Part shown: positions 56,144-64,000 of the stretch, piece after piece
Numbering within the stretch: position 1 is the first letter of the stretch
Layout: every line of letters begins with the position of its first letter
NCBI GenBank assembly: GCA_030429205.1
Contig: JAUICZ010000001.1
Coordinates: 2,160,806 to 2,224,805, forward strand
Length of the DNA: 64,000 bases
Direction of reading: 5' to 3'
Origin: Bacteroidia bacterium
GTDB lineage: Bacteria > Bacteroidota > Bacteroidia > Chitinophagales > Chitinophagaceae
Notes under the pieces: model-generated
Database searches by the model: none
The model's input: only the letters and a program-made list of their open reading frames with translations
Told to the model about the DNA's origin: nothing
Program-made: the position numbers and the translations under genes

Positions 56144-56241
56144 TAATTTTACAATTTTGGTGTTAACGAATAACCCAGGCTTTTGCCCCGGCTTTTCTCC
56201 CAAATTAGCCCTTGTTAAAGGGTATTCTGAGAATTGGACGG

Positions 56242-56249
56242 CAAAGGTA
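56242..56249 (-). promoter_or_regulatory. -7 element of the rplKAJL operon
   Basis: On the minus strand TACCTTTG (TAnnTTTG) at 56242-56249, giving a leader of about 95 bases before the rplK ATG. The leader has a small CCCTT...AAGGG hairpin that could be a regulatory site. Confidence 0.6.
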
Positions 56250-56318
56250 TTTCAATTTTTTTAAAGTAAAAAGAATACCTCTTTATTTTTTAAATGAAAA
56301 TCATTCTACTAGGTTAAT

Positions 56319-56645
56319 CTACCCAAAGATCTTTATTAACCCAATAAAGACAATGATTATACCCAGGCTAGTTAAACCATAAAGCACTAATCCAACGTCA
56401 GTGTTGCTGGATGTTAACGTGAATATGCAACTAAGCAGGCATAGCATAGCTCCGGCTAAAATAAAATATAGCCCTTTAGCAGTATTTCGTGCCCTGCGTA
56501 GCTTGAGCACTTCTTTAAAAATGTCATTAAGGTTGCGTTCATCAATACCATGACCCAGTAGTTCTGCTTTTATCTGATCGTCAGAAAGACCTTTGTCCAG
56601 CCATACCTTTGCTTGCTCATTAATGTTTAAAGAGGCGCTACTCAT
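56319..56645 (-). CDS. Hypothetical small membrane protein
   Basis: 108 residues. N-terminal soluble part with INEQAKVWLDKGLSDDQIKAELLGHGID, which has a UBA/SHOCT-like look, then a basic KLRRARNTAK stretch and two membrane helices (GLYFILAGAMLCLLSCIFTL; LVLYGLTSLGIIIVFIGLIKIFG). Family not recognised. It lies about 70 bases upstream of the rplK promoter on the same strand and has its own promoter space. Confidence 0.65.
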   Translation of the reverse strand: MSSASLNINEQAKVWLDKGLSDDQIKAELLGHGIDERNLNDIFKEVLKLRRARNTAKGLYFILAGAMLCLLSCIFTLTSSNTDVGLVLYGLTSLGIIIVFIGLIKIFG

Positions 56646-56761
56646 TATAATAATATTCGTTCTATAAATATAGTAATTTTATTAATAATTATAGTGCCGG
56701 CTTTATTAACGCTATATATCTTAACAATGCTTACCTTTAGAATTACTTGTAAAACTTAGTG

Positions 56762-57496
56762 ATGAGTAAATATATTGTAGGGATATTATTAGCAGTAACC
56801 ATTTTTGCCTGTAATAAAAGCACAACGCCACTAGTGCCGCAAACCAGTACTAGTGATGATGATTTTACATTTCGTATAAACGGATTAAGGGATACAGCAT
56901 TAGAGCGGACTGATTATATCAGTTATTTAATATTTGTAGAAAAGCTAACAGGGGCAGGAGAGTTTGTCTCGCTTAGTGTAGATAGTGTACCGAAGGGAAT
57001 GTCTATTAGTTTTGTTCCTGTTATGGCTGATACAGCTTCGTTTAATACGACTATGAGGATTGAAACTGATAGAGTTGTAGAAGGTACATATGACATTAAC
57101 ATAAAAGCAGCAACAGCTACTGCTGGTGTGAAAAATAATAATGTACAGGTGAAAATATTACCATATTCCAACCATGCAGTAGGTCTTGTTGGAGATTATA
57201 CTGAAAAAGGAGCTTGCCAACAGCTGGGTAATGTAGAGCACAATGTTACTATTGAAGCAGATGCTCAAAAGAACAAGGTTAAAATTAAGGGTTTACTAAG
57301 TGGCGTGAAAAGCAATATTATTATCGGAACTGTAAACCCGACAAATAGTACCATTAATATTCCTTCTCAATTAGTTAACTCCGTAACCTATGAAGGGGAT
57401 GGTACTTATGACGATGATAAAATTGTTATCAACTATACAGTTAAGGGAGGAGCTTCTGTTAACGAAAGTTGTAGCTCAACTTTAACCAGAAAATAG
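56762..57496 (+). CDS. Lipoprotein, hypothetical
   Basis: 244 residues from the ATG at 56762. Signal peptide with lipobox TIFAC (Cys at about 17), then a Thr-rich linker and two beta-rich parts: residues about 40-130, rich in T and V, and residues about 135-244 with GDYTEKGACQQLGNVEHNVTIEAD and a final Cys (ESCSSTLTRK) that may pair with the one at about 152. Family not recognised. A TACCTTTA element (7 of 8) lies about 30 bases upstream. Confidence 0.65.
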   Translation: MSKYIVGILLAVTIFACNKSTTPLVPQTSTSDDDFTFRINGLRDTALERTDYISYLIFVEKLTGAGEFVSLSVDSVPKGMSISFVPVMADTASFNTTMRIETDRVVEGTYDINIKAATATAGVKNNNVQVKILPYSNHAVGLVGDYTEKGACQQLGNVEHNVTIEADAQKNKVKIKGLLSGVKSNIIIGTVNPTNSTINIPSQLVNSVTYEGDGTYDDDKIVINYTVKGGASVNESCSSTLTRK

Positions 57497-57547
57497 TTTG
57501 TTATAGTTGTATTTCTGTTCTCCCTGAATTTTTATAATATGACAACA

Positions 57548-57604
57548 GTCAGCGCCAGTTGAATACTGTTCATTGAGAATTACAGTATTGTTGAGCATGC
57601 TGAC
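57548..57604. repeat. Nested inverted repeat between convergent genes
   Basis: Outer arms GTCAGC (57548-57553) and GCTGAC (57599-57604) enclose inner arms AATACTGT (57562-57569) and ACAGTATT (57582-57589). It lacks a T tract, so it is not a simple terminator. It may be a folded RNA 3' end or a protein site; nothing else is visible in this 165-base gap. Confidence 0.45.
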
Positions 57605-57661
57605 AAATAAAAAGCATTATCCTGTATTATATTGTCAATTAAAGAAGGGTAATACAATTGC

Positions 57662-59824
57662 CTATAGTTTTAGCCATTTATAGTTTTCTCTAATTGTCTC
57701 AGACATTACTTCAATTATATAAACACCCTTAGGGAGTCCTTGAGTGTTTATATCAATTTTTTGTTGGCTTATATTAGAAACGGTTTCAGGCTTTAATATT
57801 AATCTTCCGTATAAATCTTTGATGCGTATTTGTATCTGTTCTTTATCTGTAGTATGAATGTTTATGCTAAGTCTGTCTTTGCCGGGGTTGGGATATATTA
57901 ATACCTGCTTGTTACTTTTTAGAGTATGAGCAATTCCGGTAGGCTTATTTATATAAAATGTGTCAGGTATTAAGTCTATGTCTTTATACTCGTTACCATC
58001 TTTGTCAATTAGTTTTGCATTATTATAATTTAATATAACCATTTGGCCATCTTGTGCAGTACTCGGTATTTTGAAATTAAGCGTTGCTAGCTGTCCTGAT
58101 CCAGCTTGGTTTTGCTGGTCTGTTTTAGCGTATGCCCAGTCAATGCTATTAGCGTTTATCTCTTTTGTGAAGCTAAGAGTATTAATAGTCGTGCCTAACC
58201 ATGTGTTTGGGTAAGTTATAGTAGGAGCATTTGATAAGTTTAAACCTGTTACTGTTATGTTAGCAGCAATACCATATAGTTTAGGCACAAGTACATTTAT
58301 CAGCATTTTTATTGATACAGTACTGTCAGGGTTAGGAGTTATGCCTGTATGGTCGAATTCTAAATTATAAACTCCTGTTGTTTTATTACGGCTACCTTTA
58401 GCGTGAGTTTTAGTGTAATTGATATTGATTACTTGTAGATCAGCAGTATCAACTTTTCCATCACCATTACAATCTGAATGTTTTTTATCAATATTATTCA
58501 GGAAAGACCCATCCCAAAAGTCGCATGATTGACCAGTCCAGTTATTACTAGCATTTATTCTGGTAACACCTGTGTCTCCATAGTTCATGGCTACGGCAAG
58601 AGGATCATACATGTTTACAACGTTGTCTGAATTTGCGTCTCCCGGCCATACACTATCGGCTAAGCAACTTTCTGTAACAACCTTATAGATGTATGTGGCC
58701 TTACCAACTTGTTTGCATGCATCATCTTCTACATGAGCTTTTATATAAAAAACAGGCAAAGTGGAAGGAATAAAGCTTGTTGGCGTTTTCCAGGTAATAC
58801 TACCTTGTGCTGCGCCTGTACCATTTCCGGGTGTTGTGCTAAAATTCCAACCGCTTATTGTTGGCGCTTCAATATCCAGCTTAACCTTATCTGTCGATAC
58901 TGGATCTATAAAGTTGAAGTTTAAAGTGTTACTTTTTCCCGGGCATGTTGACGTTACTTTGTTGTCAATAGTTGCAGGGTAGGGTATTGAGAGTGCATTG
59001 CCGCCGGATGCATTGATGCATATGACTACAAAATCAAGGATGCTCTCGCACATAAGCTTTGTGCCACGATACTCCCGTACTCTTATTGCAATTGTGTATT
59101 TGCCTGTTGTGGTACTTTTTAGTACCATGTTGTCGCTTGTATCTATATAGCAAAGCCCACCTGATCCAAATGGTTGGCTGAAAGAATATCCTGGATAGTA
59201 ATTGATATTTTTTTGATGATCATAAACGGGGTTCATGAAGTCATATTCTACTCTGTCTCCATCAGGGTCGTAGCCGTTCAAGGGAACTTTAATGCTATCA
59301 TTTACAAATATTACGTTTGGTGGTTCTACCGGAAATATTGCAGAGCTGTTACTGGCCGTAGTATTGTCTAGTGAGGATTCTATGTAGAAACTCTGCGAGC
59401 TGGAGCTTGATATATTGCTTATACCCGGAAACCTGTTGCTATTAGCTAATACAAAAAGCCAATCGTTAGCACTACTTGGTACAGCTATAGTATCAGAATA
59501 GAGACCTATGATATAACCAGGGTATGTTGCTGATATATTATCGCATGAATTAGTAGTACCCGGACAAAATTTATCTACTGTGTCAATCTTAGAAATTGGT
59601 ATGTTCTTCAATACCTCTGTGTTATTTGTGGCAGATGTCAGCTTTATTTTCGTGAAAGATGGTAAATCTATCGCACCACTTTCGCAAGTTTTATATAAAT
59701 ATAGGTTAACACGATATACAGAGCCTCCTATATGCTCATATCGCATGTATGCTCCGGTAAAATGGTTTGCTGTTGAACTGAAAAATAGTATTGTACCAAC
59801 TACTGAAAGTAGAAATCTATTCAT
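57662..59824 (-). CDS. T9SS protein with dockerin-type repeats and cohesin-like domain
   Basis: 720 residues. Signal peptide (MNRFLLSVVGTILFFSS), a long N-terminal Ser/Thr-rich domain with cysteine pairs (about 25-380), then two Ca-binding dockerin-like repeats: GDANSDNVVNMYDPLAVAMNY (about 395) and DCNGDGKVDTADLQVININY (about 450). A following beta-sandwich of about 145 residues (VYNLEFDHTG through NNAKLIDKDGNEY) is cohesin-like. The end (LIYPNPGKD to WLKL) is a type A CTD. The dockerin D-x-N-x-D pattern is clear; the cohesin reading is less sure. It is a surface protein. Confidence 0.8.
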   Translation of the reverse strand: MNRFLLSVVGTILFFSSTANHFTGAYMRYEHIGGSVYRVNLYLYKTCESGAIDLPSFTKIKLTSATNNTEVLKNIPISKIDTVDKFCPGTTNSCDNISATYPGYIIGLYSDTIAVPSSANDWLFVLANSNRFPGISNISSSSSQSFYIESSLDNTTASNSSAIFPVEPPNVIFVNDSIKVPLNGYDPDGDRVEYDFMNPVYDHQKNINYYPGYSFSQPFGSGGLCYIDTSDNMVLKSTTTGKYTIAIRVREYRGTKLMCESILDFVVICINASGGNALSIPYPATIDNKVTSTCPGKSNTLNFNFIDPVSTDKVKLDIEAPTISGWNFSTTPGNGTGAAQGSITWKTPTSFIPSTLPVFYIKAHVEDDACKQVGKATYIYKVVTESCLADSVWPGDANSDNVVNMYDPLAVAMNYGDTGVTRINASNNWTGQSCDFWDGSFLNNIDKKHSDCNGDGKVDTADLQVININYTKTHAKGSRNKTTGVYNLEFDHTGITPNPDSTVSIKMLINVLVPKLYGIAANITVTGLNLSNAPTITYPNTWLGTTINTLSFTKEINANSIDWAYAKTDQQNQAGSGQLATLNFKIPSTAQDGQMVILNYNNAKLIDKDGNEYKDIDLIPDTFYINKPTGIAHTLKSNKQVLIYPNPGKDRLSINIHTTDKEQIQIRIKDLYGRLILKPETVSNISQQKIDINTQGLPKGVYIIEVMSETIRENYKWLKL

Positions 59825-59888
59825 TAAAGCTTATTTCTTTAAATATAAGCATAATGAGTAAAATAATGTAAACCTTCAAACTTGATGG

Positions 59889-60416
59889 TTATGGTTGAGT
59901 AGCAGTGTATACCACACCAATAATGTAATCTCCTGCAGGGTAGCTTGTTCCTGGTGTAGCTTTGTAGTTTACTGCAAACACCTGATCTCCGCCATTTTTA
60001 CAGTTTAGCAGTAAATCCTGAGGAGTGTTTGATAGAGACTTGTAGCTGTCAAAAGAGTTGGCAACAGTACCACCTGTATTATTGCTGGCAACAGCTAAAT
60101 GCAACGTATTGTTTACCGGCATAGTTGGGGCAGGGTAAGTGTTGCCTGTGTAAGAGAAAGAAGAAGCATCTGTTCTGACACTTACTACAAACTTTTTGTT
60201 CGACTGAACCTGAAACTTATTGTTCGACGATACGACACCACTGCTGTATTGCCCAATATTATTAAAGCCCATGTTCACGTTTTCAGAAAGTGCACTGATC
60301 TTAATGATCGGTTCAATAGTAATCTTAATTGTTTGAGATGCACTACTCGTAGCCGATTGTGCAATTGCTGTCTGTGTTGCTGTAATAACCAAGATAATGG
60401 TGAATAATTTTCTCAT
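59889..60416 (-). CDS. Small secreted beta-protein (DUF4402-like), subunit paralogue 1
   Basis: 175 residues with signal peptide ending TAIAQ. Strand-rich and cysteine-poor, with segments YTGNTYPAPTMPVNN and NYKATPGTSYPAGDY shared with the protein at 32395-32955, and the same C-terminus VVYTATQP. It is likely a secreted subunit. The promoter TATGTTTG lies about 88 bases upstream. It sits beside a PapD-like chaperone gene and two further members of the set. Confidence 0.75.
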   Translation of the reverse strand: MRKLFTIILVITATQTAIAQSATSSASQTIKITIEPIIKISALSENVNMGFNNIGQYSSGVVSSNNKFQVQSNKKFVVSVRTDASSFSYTGNTYPAPTMPVNNTLHLAVASNNTGGTVANSFDSYKSLSNTPQDLLLNCKNGGDQVFAVNYKATPGTSYPAGDYIIGVVYTATQP

Positions 60417-60504
60417 TTTTTCGATTTCGGTTAACGAAAATTCCCCTATTATAATGCCTCTTGGTCTCGATGTAATTGAATAGCTCTCTACTTCTATTCA
60501 ATTA

Positions 60505-60512
60505 CAAACATA
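60505..60512 (-). promoter_or_regulatory. -7 element of subunit gene 59889-60416
   Basis: Minus-strand TATGTTTG (exact TAnnTTTG), about 90 bases before the ATG, with an A/T-rich -33 region. Confidence 0.55.
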
Positions 60513-60544
60513 TGTATTTGTTAATCAATTTGCAACTCATTAAC

Positions 60545-60581
60545 AAAAAAGCAAAGACCCGACTAGTCGGGTCTTTGCTTT
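60545..60581 (-). terminator. Terminator of the chaperone-like gene (34-base perfect palindrome)
   Basis: A perfect palindrome spans 60548-60581, with a run of A's at 60545-60550 that gives a T run on the minus strand. It ends the chaperone-like gene. Confidence 0.85.
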
Positions 60582-60607
60582 AATAGTTTGTATATCAATT
60601 ATTTATG

Positions 60608-61429
60608 CTATTCTGTTTCAACTACAGATTTCATTGATACTGTAGCCTCCATAGCTTCTAAAGAAAGATCTTCTCCTGCATCGAGCACTCCCAGCGCATT
60701 ATACTCGCCATTTGGTAAGTTCTTAGGTAGCTCGAAAGTTACATAACGTATTTGGCCCGGAAACATGGGGAATTCTATGTAATCCAACTTTGTTTCTTCA
60801 CCATCAGCAGCGTTAAGAGACATAGAAGCTTTACACTCTATCATAACTTGACCGGTATTTTTACAAACCAAATCGTATGCGTTAGGTATATCCGGGTTTG
60901 CTTTTATATCTAATACTGAGATGCCTTTCTCTGTAACATTTGGTGGAGTTTCATATACGTGTACTCCAATACGTAAAAGGTTACGTACAGAGGCTTGTGC
61001 GTTTTTATCGTTTTTCGCAGTGTTTTCTTCAATAGTCTCTATAAATAACATTGCCCATTTCATTTCGGGCGTATCAAGAGTAGCAGGCACCTGCATTCTA
61101 ACGGTCAGTTGTGTAGATTCTCCGGGCTGAAGTTCAATAAATGTTTTGTCGAGTGTTAACCAACCTGCGCAAGATCTGCTAATGCTGTCCGGAGAGTAGT
61201 AGGCATGACCTCCAAGAGAATCTCTTATCCAGTCGTTGAGGTATACTCTAAACTGTACTTTTTCGTTAGATCCGTTTGAAAGGTTGATGACTTGTGCTTC
61301 TCCTTGTCCTTGCGAAAGTTTAAAATCAAGAGTAGTCGGATATACTCCTAAGTTTTGTGCGTTTGTACTATAGCTAAAGCATAGCAAGCAGATAGCCATT
61401 GCTATAGTTGTTCGTAAGTTGTGTATCAT
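60608..61429 (-). CDS. PapD-like periplasmic chaperone-type protein
   Basis: 273 residues with a signal peptide (ends STNAQ). First Ig-like domain: YPTTLDFKLSQGQGEAQVINLSNGS, then FRVYLNDWIRDSLGG and FIELQPGESTQLTVRMQVP, which resembles the N-terminal half of pilus chaperones (strand, N-x-x-x-x, D-W, P-x-E-L-x-P-G). Second Ig-like domain: NAYDLVCKNTGQV to NLPNGEYNALGVLDAG. It could be a chaperone that supplies a strand to the neighbouring subunits. No usher protein is visible, so the export route is open. Confidence 0.65.
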   Translation of the reverse strand: MIHNLRTTIAMAICLLCFSYSTNAQNLGVYPTTLDFKLSQGQGEAQVINLSNGSNEKVQFRVYLNDWIRDSLGGHAYYSPDSISRSCAGWLTLDKTFIELQPGESTQLTVRMQVPATLDTPEMKWAMLFIETIEENTAKNDKNAQASVRNLLRIGVHVYETPPNVTEKGISVLDIKANPDIPNAYDLVCKNTGQVMIECKASMSLNAADGEETKLDYIEFPMFPGQIRYVTFELPKNLPNGEYNALGVLDAGEDLSLEAMEATVSMKSVVETE

Positions 61430-61457
61430 AAGAGTTATGTATGCAATACAAAAAAAC

Positions 61458-61465
61458 TACTTTTG
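61458..61465 (+). promoter_or_regulatory. -7 element of the Asp-rich subunit gene
   Basis: TACTTTTG (exact TAnnTTTG), 34 bases before the ATG at 61500. A near match on the minus strand (61476-61483, TTACTTTG) may serve the chaperone gene. Confidence 0.55.
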
Positions 61466-61499
61466 TTAATAATTACAAAGTAATTTACAAGGTAATAGT

Positions 61500-62084
61500 A
61501 TGAGGTACTTGTATGTAATTGGTTTGATGTTAGTTACGGGGCTGTACACTTTTTCTGACGGAAAAGGAGGTAGAGATGATGATGATGACAAGAAGAGCTA
61601 CCATGATGACGACAAGTATAAAAATGATGACGATGATGATGACAACGGAGGCTCAAACGGCAATGGAAATAGTAACCAAAACTATTTGGAGGTAAGTGTT
61701 AACTCATTATGCAACTTTACCTGTAGTATGCCGGAACATTTAGAGAACGAGCAGACTATTAATAATGCTGTAAGCTTAAAGTTTAAAACAAAAAATAGCG
61801 ACTGTTCTATTTATGCAAAAATAGGTTCGTATAGTTACCCGTATGGTGCTTCTTTTTCAACTCTTGATTTTAGACTGAAATATAGGTCTGATAATTCATC
61901 TAATGTACAAAGTTTGGTTACCAACGCTATAAGGTTGTCGCAAACAGATCAGCGCTTGTTTCGTCAACCTAAAAGGTCTCAAACATTTCATTTCTATTAC
62001 GATGCAGTTTTAGGGCCGTTAGGCTACGAAGCTCCAACAGGGCGATATGATTTTACTGTAATATTTACAATGACACAACCATAA
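61500..62084 (+). CDS. Secreted beta-protein with Asp-rich segment (DUF4402-like), subunit paralogue 2
   Basis: 194 residues. Signal peptide, then an Asp/Lys-rich low-complexity stretch (residues about 26-50, with runs of up to six D) and a Gly/Asn linker, before the beta domain with GASFSTLDFRLKY and the C-terminus FTVIFTMTQP shared with its paralogues. Three cysteines in the domain (CNFTCSM and a later DCS) may pair or be free. The D-rich run may bind calcium. Its stop overlaps the next start (TAATG). Confidence 0.7.
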   Translation: MRYLYVIGLMLVTGLYTFSDGKGGRDDDDDKKSYHDDDKYKNDDDDDDNGGSNGNGNSNQNYLEVSVNSLCNFTCSMPEHLENEQTINNAVSLKFKTKNSDCSIYAKIGSYSYPYGASFSTLDFRLKYRSDNSSNVQSLVTNAIRLSQTDQRLFRQPKRSQTFHFYYDAVLGPLGYEAPTGRYDFTVIFTMTQP

Positions 62085-62575
62085 TGAAGTATTGCCTGAC
62101 CATATTATTAATTGTAATGCACCAGCTGCTCTTTGCACAGGGCAAAACAGGTAGTATGCAGGGAACTGTAAATGTTTATTCGATTCAGTCATTAGAAATC
62201 AAGAAGTTAAGTGGGGTTATTTCATTTAGTTCTCCAAATGATTTCTTTAATGGAGTAACGGTTGCCAATTATGCAAATATTAAAGTAAGGAGTAATGAAA
62301 ACTGGATTTTAAGTTTTGCTGCTCAGAGCACGTATTTCTCTCCTTTGAGTCAAACCGCGAGTAGTGATATGCCATGTTCTGTATTATCAATAAAAGTTAA
62401 CGGGCATAATAACTTTAAGAAGCTAAAGACAAATAGTAAAAAATTACGTCAGGGGAATCGTGGTAGTAACACACCCAGACACGATTTTAATATAGATGTA
62501 CATATGGATCCTGGGTTCGAATACAATGGCGGATTGTACAGCATCAGCGTTATGTACACATTAACCAAGCAATAG
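62084..62575 (+). CDS. Small secreted beta-protein (DUF4402-like), subunit paralogue 3
   Basis: 163 residues with signal peptide (ends LLFAQ). The part from NVYSIQSLEIKKLSG to the C-terminus SISVMYTLTKQ follows the same plan as its paralogues, including FFNGVTVANYANIKVRSNENW, the counterpart of the YANGVESSAQELKVRSNKNF segment at 32395. The overlap with the upstream gene (TAATG) shows coupling. Confidence 0.7.
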   Translation: MKYCLTILLIVMHQLLFAQGKTGSMQGTVNVYSIQSLEIKKLSGVISFSSPNDFFNGVTVANYANIKVRSNENWILSFAAQSTYFSPLSQTASSDMPCSVLSIKVNGHNNFKKLKTNSKKLRQGNRGSNTPRHDFNIDVHMDPGFEYNGGLYSISVMYTLTKQ

Positions 62576-62654
62576 ATATTTCCCCCTATTGCTCCCCCCG
62601 AATATTGCGGCAAAATCTATTACTTTTACCAAGTCTTAAAAATAACGTAGTATA

Positions 62655-64000
62655 ATGAAACGTATTTCTATAGCCATAGCGGCTTTACTTGTGTTTACAG
62701 CACCTCAGTTGTCTTTTGCAAAGGCAAAACTGGTAGAAAAGGTTACCAAAAAGTCAGACGAGCTGGTAATACCTTATCAAAAATATGTATTAGATAATGG
62801 TTTAACACTTATTGTGCATGAAGATCACTCAGATCCGATTGTTCATGTAGATGTGACTTATCATGTTGGTTCTGCCAGAGAAGAGATAGGAAAATCAGGA
62901 TTTGCACACTTCTTTGAGCATATGATGTTCCAGGGGTCTGATAATGTTGCAGATGAACAGCATTTTAAGATCATTACAGAAGCTGGTGGTACACTAAACG
63001 GTACGACTAATACAGATAGAACAAACTATTTTGAAACTGTACCAAGCAATCAACTAGAAAAAATGCTTTGGTTAGAAGCAGACCGCATGGGCTTTTTGTT
63101 AGATGCAGTTACTCAAAAGAAGTTTGAAGTACAACGTGCAACCGTAAAAAATGAAAGAGGACAGCGTTATGACAACGTGCCTTATGGTTTGGTTCGCGAG
63201 TTTACTTCAAAAAATATGTATCCATATGGCCATCCATATTCTTGGTTGACTATTGGTTATATAGAAGACTTGAACAGAGTAGATGTAAATGATCTTAAGA
63301 ATTTCTTCTTACGCTGGTATGGCCCTAACAATGCTGTGCTTACTGTTGGAGGGGACGTTAATACAAAAGATGTAGTAAAAATGGTAGAGAAGTACTTTGG
63401 CAGTATTCCTCGCGGACCGGAGGTGAAGCCAACAGTTCTTCCTGCAGTTAAGTTAGAAAAGAACCGCTATGTGTCTATGGTAGACAGCTATGCAAAATTG
63501 CCTATGCTAGGTATTTCTTATCCAACAGTTCCAAACTATCATCCGGATGAAGCACCATTAGATTGTTTGGCTGAGATTTTAGGTCAGGGTAAAAATTCAA
63601 TTTTCTATAAAAACTTTGTAAAAGCTCAAAAAGCTGTTGCGGCAAGGGTATCTCACCCATGTCAAGAGCTTGCGGGTAACATGTCTATAACTATTGTTCC
63701 ATATCCAGGACAAAAATTGTCTGATATGGAGAAAATTGTCAACGAGTCTTTAGCAGAGTTTGAAGAAAGAGGAGTGACAGATGAGGATATTGAGAAGTTC
63801 AGAAATAACATGGAATCTCAAATGATCAATGGATTAGAAAGGGTGTCCGGTAAAGTATCATCACTGGCTGCTTTCTATACATTTACTGGTGATGCCAACA
63901 GAATAGGTAAAGAAGTAGCGCGTTATACATCTGTAACTAAGGAAGATGTAATGCGTGTCTACAATAAATACATTAAAGGTCAAAACAGGTTAGCAGTTAG
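62655..64000 (+). CDS. M16 family zinc peptidase, 3' end cut by window edge
   Basis: 449 residues are visible, with no stop before the window ends. Signal peptide (MKRISIAIAALLVFTAPQLSFA), then the inverted zinc motif HFFEH in SGFAHFFEHMMFQGS at about residues 88-92, and the second glutamate region (FEVQRATVKNERGQRYDN), as in insulinase/pitrilysin peptidases. The first M16 core and part of the second are present. It is a periplasmic or surface peptidase. The ATG at 62655 is the only good start. It lies next to the subunit locus but probably has its own promoter. Confidence 0.93.
   Translation, partial: MKRISIAIAALLVFTAPQLSFAKAKLVEKVTKKSDELVIPYQKYVLDNGLTLIVHEDHSDPIVHVDVTYHVGSAREEIGKSGFAHFFEHMMFQGSDNVADEQHFKIITEAGGTLNGTTNTDRTNYFETVPSNQLEKMLWLEADRMGFLLDAVTQKKFEVQRATVKNERGQRYDNVPYGLVREFTSKNMYPYGHPYSWLTIGYIEDLNRVDVNDLKNFFLRWYGPNNAVLTVGGDVNTKDVVKMVEKYFGSIPRGPEVKPTVLPAVKLEKNRYVSMVDSYAKLPMLGISYPTVPNYHPDEAPLDCLAEILGQGKNSIFYKNFVKAQKAVAARVSHPCQELAGNMSITIVPYPGQKLSDMEKIVNESLAEFEERGVTDEDIEKFRNNMESQMINGLERVSGKVSSLAAFYTFTGDANRIGKEVARYTSVTKEDVMRVYNKYIKGQNRLAV

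Noticed and set aside
61575-61600. D-D-D-D-D-K string resembling an enterokinase site
   Set aside because: It falls in a low-complexity Asp/Lys run; chance match, no biological meaning here.

Overview
The window reads as an AT-rich chromosomal segment of a Bacteroidota bacterium, most likely Chitinophagales/Chitinophagaceae-like (the order-level placement is inference). The signs are four proteins with type IX secretion (T9SS) C-terminal sorting domains, many promoters of the Bacteroidota type (-7 element TAnnTTTG), bacillithiol synthesis (bshA), and families typical of the phylum (DUF5723, DUF4230, GbsR-DCC-TIGR01777-SRPBCC cluster). I see no rRNA or tRNA genes, CRISPR arrays, insertion sequences or prophage genes. 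Coding density is high. No stretch above 300 bases lacks a gene; the longest gap is about 240 bases (27806-28045).

Layout. 1-7.4 kb: a membrane HTTM-like gene (cut by the left edge), a sulfotransferase, sulfate activation genes cysD-cysN and opposing cysC, then an exporter-type ABC transporter translationally coupled to an NTP_transf_5 protein. With no sulfite-forming genes present, this looks like a sulfation and export island whose left part lies outside the window. 7.4-18.3 kb: sterol-desaturase-type hydroxylase, DUF2202 lipoprotein, PaaK-like ligase, guaB, serine hydrolase, AcpH-like and TlpA-like proteins, acyl-CoA carboxylase carboxyltransferase, UbiA-like protein. 18.3-22.2 kb: a tight minus-strand operon of N-acyl amino acid racemase/OSBS-type enolase, D-aminoacylase-family deacylase, GNAT acyltransferase and cysteine-dioxygenase-like cupin, which fits D-to-L amino acid conversion. 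22.4-26.1 kb: FkbM-like protein and a GbsR-regulated four-gene operon with a matching pair of candidate operators. 26.1-32.2 kb: fhs, a delta-60-repeat T9SS protein, and a giant hybrid two-component regulator.

32.4-49.5 kb: an apparently highly expressed secreted beta-protein, tandem OmpA-like protein, Na/Pi symporter, a gingipain-fold T9SS protein without visible catalytic residues, a sensor kinase, DNA alkylation repair protein, an orphan sorting-domain-like small protein, MFS transporter, Crp-DinB pair, flavoprotein, OppC-like permease, M28 peptidase, small cytochrome, bshA. 49.2-53.8 kb: CMD protein, two lipoproteins with CX4CH haem-like motifs, GEVED-T9SS protein, DUF5723 barrel. 53.9-56.1 kb: rplK-rplA-rplJ-rplL, here separated from nusG/secE and from rpoBC. 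56.3-64 kb: small membrane protein, lipoprotein, a dockerin plus cohesin-like T9SS protein, a locus of three small secreted beta-proteins with a PapD-like chaperone, and the start of an M16 peptidase.

The candidates for something undescribed are the chaperone plus beta-subunit locus (59.9-62.6 kb, with a fourth, abundant paralogue at 32.4 kb), the D-amino-acid operon, and the sulfation/export island at the left edge. All functional links are inferred from sequence and gene order; no database search was run.
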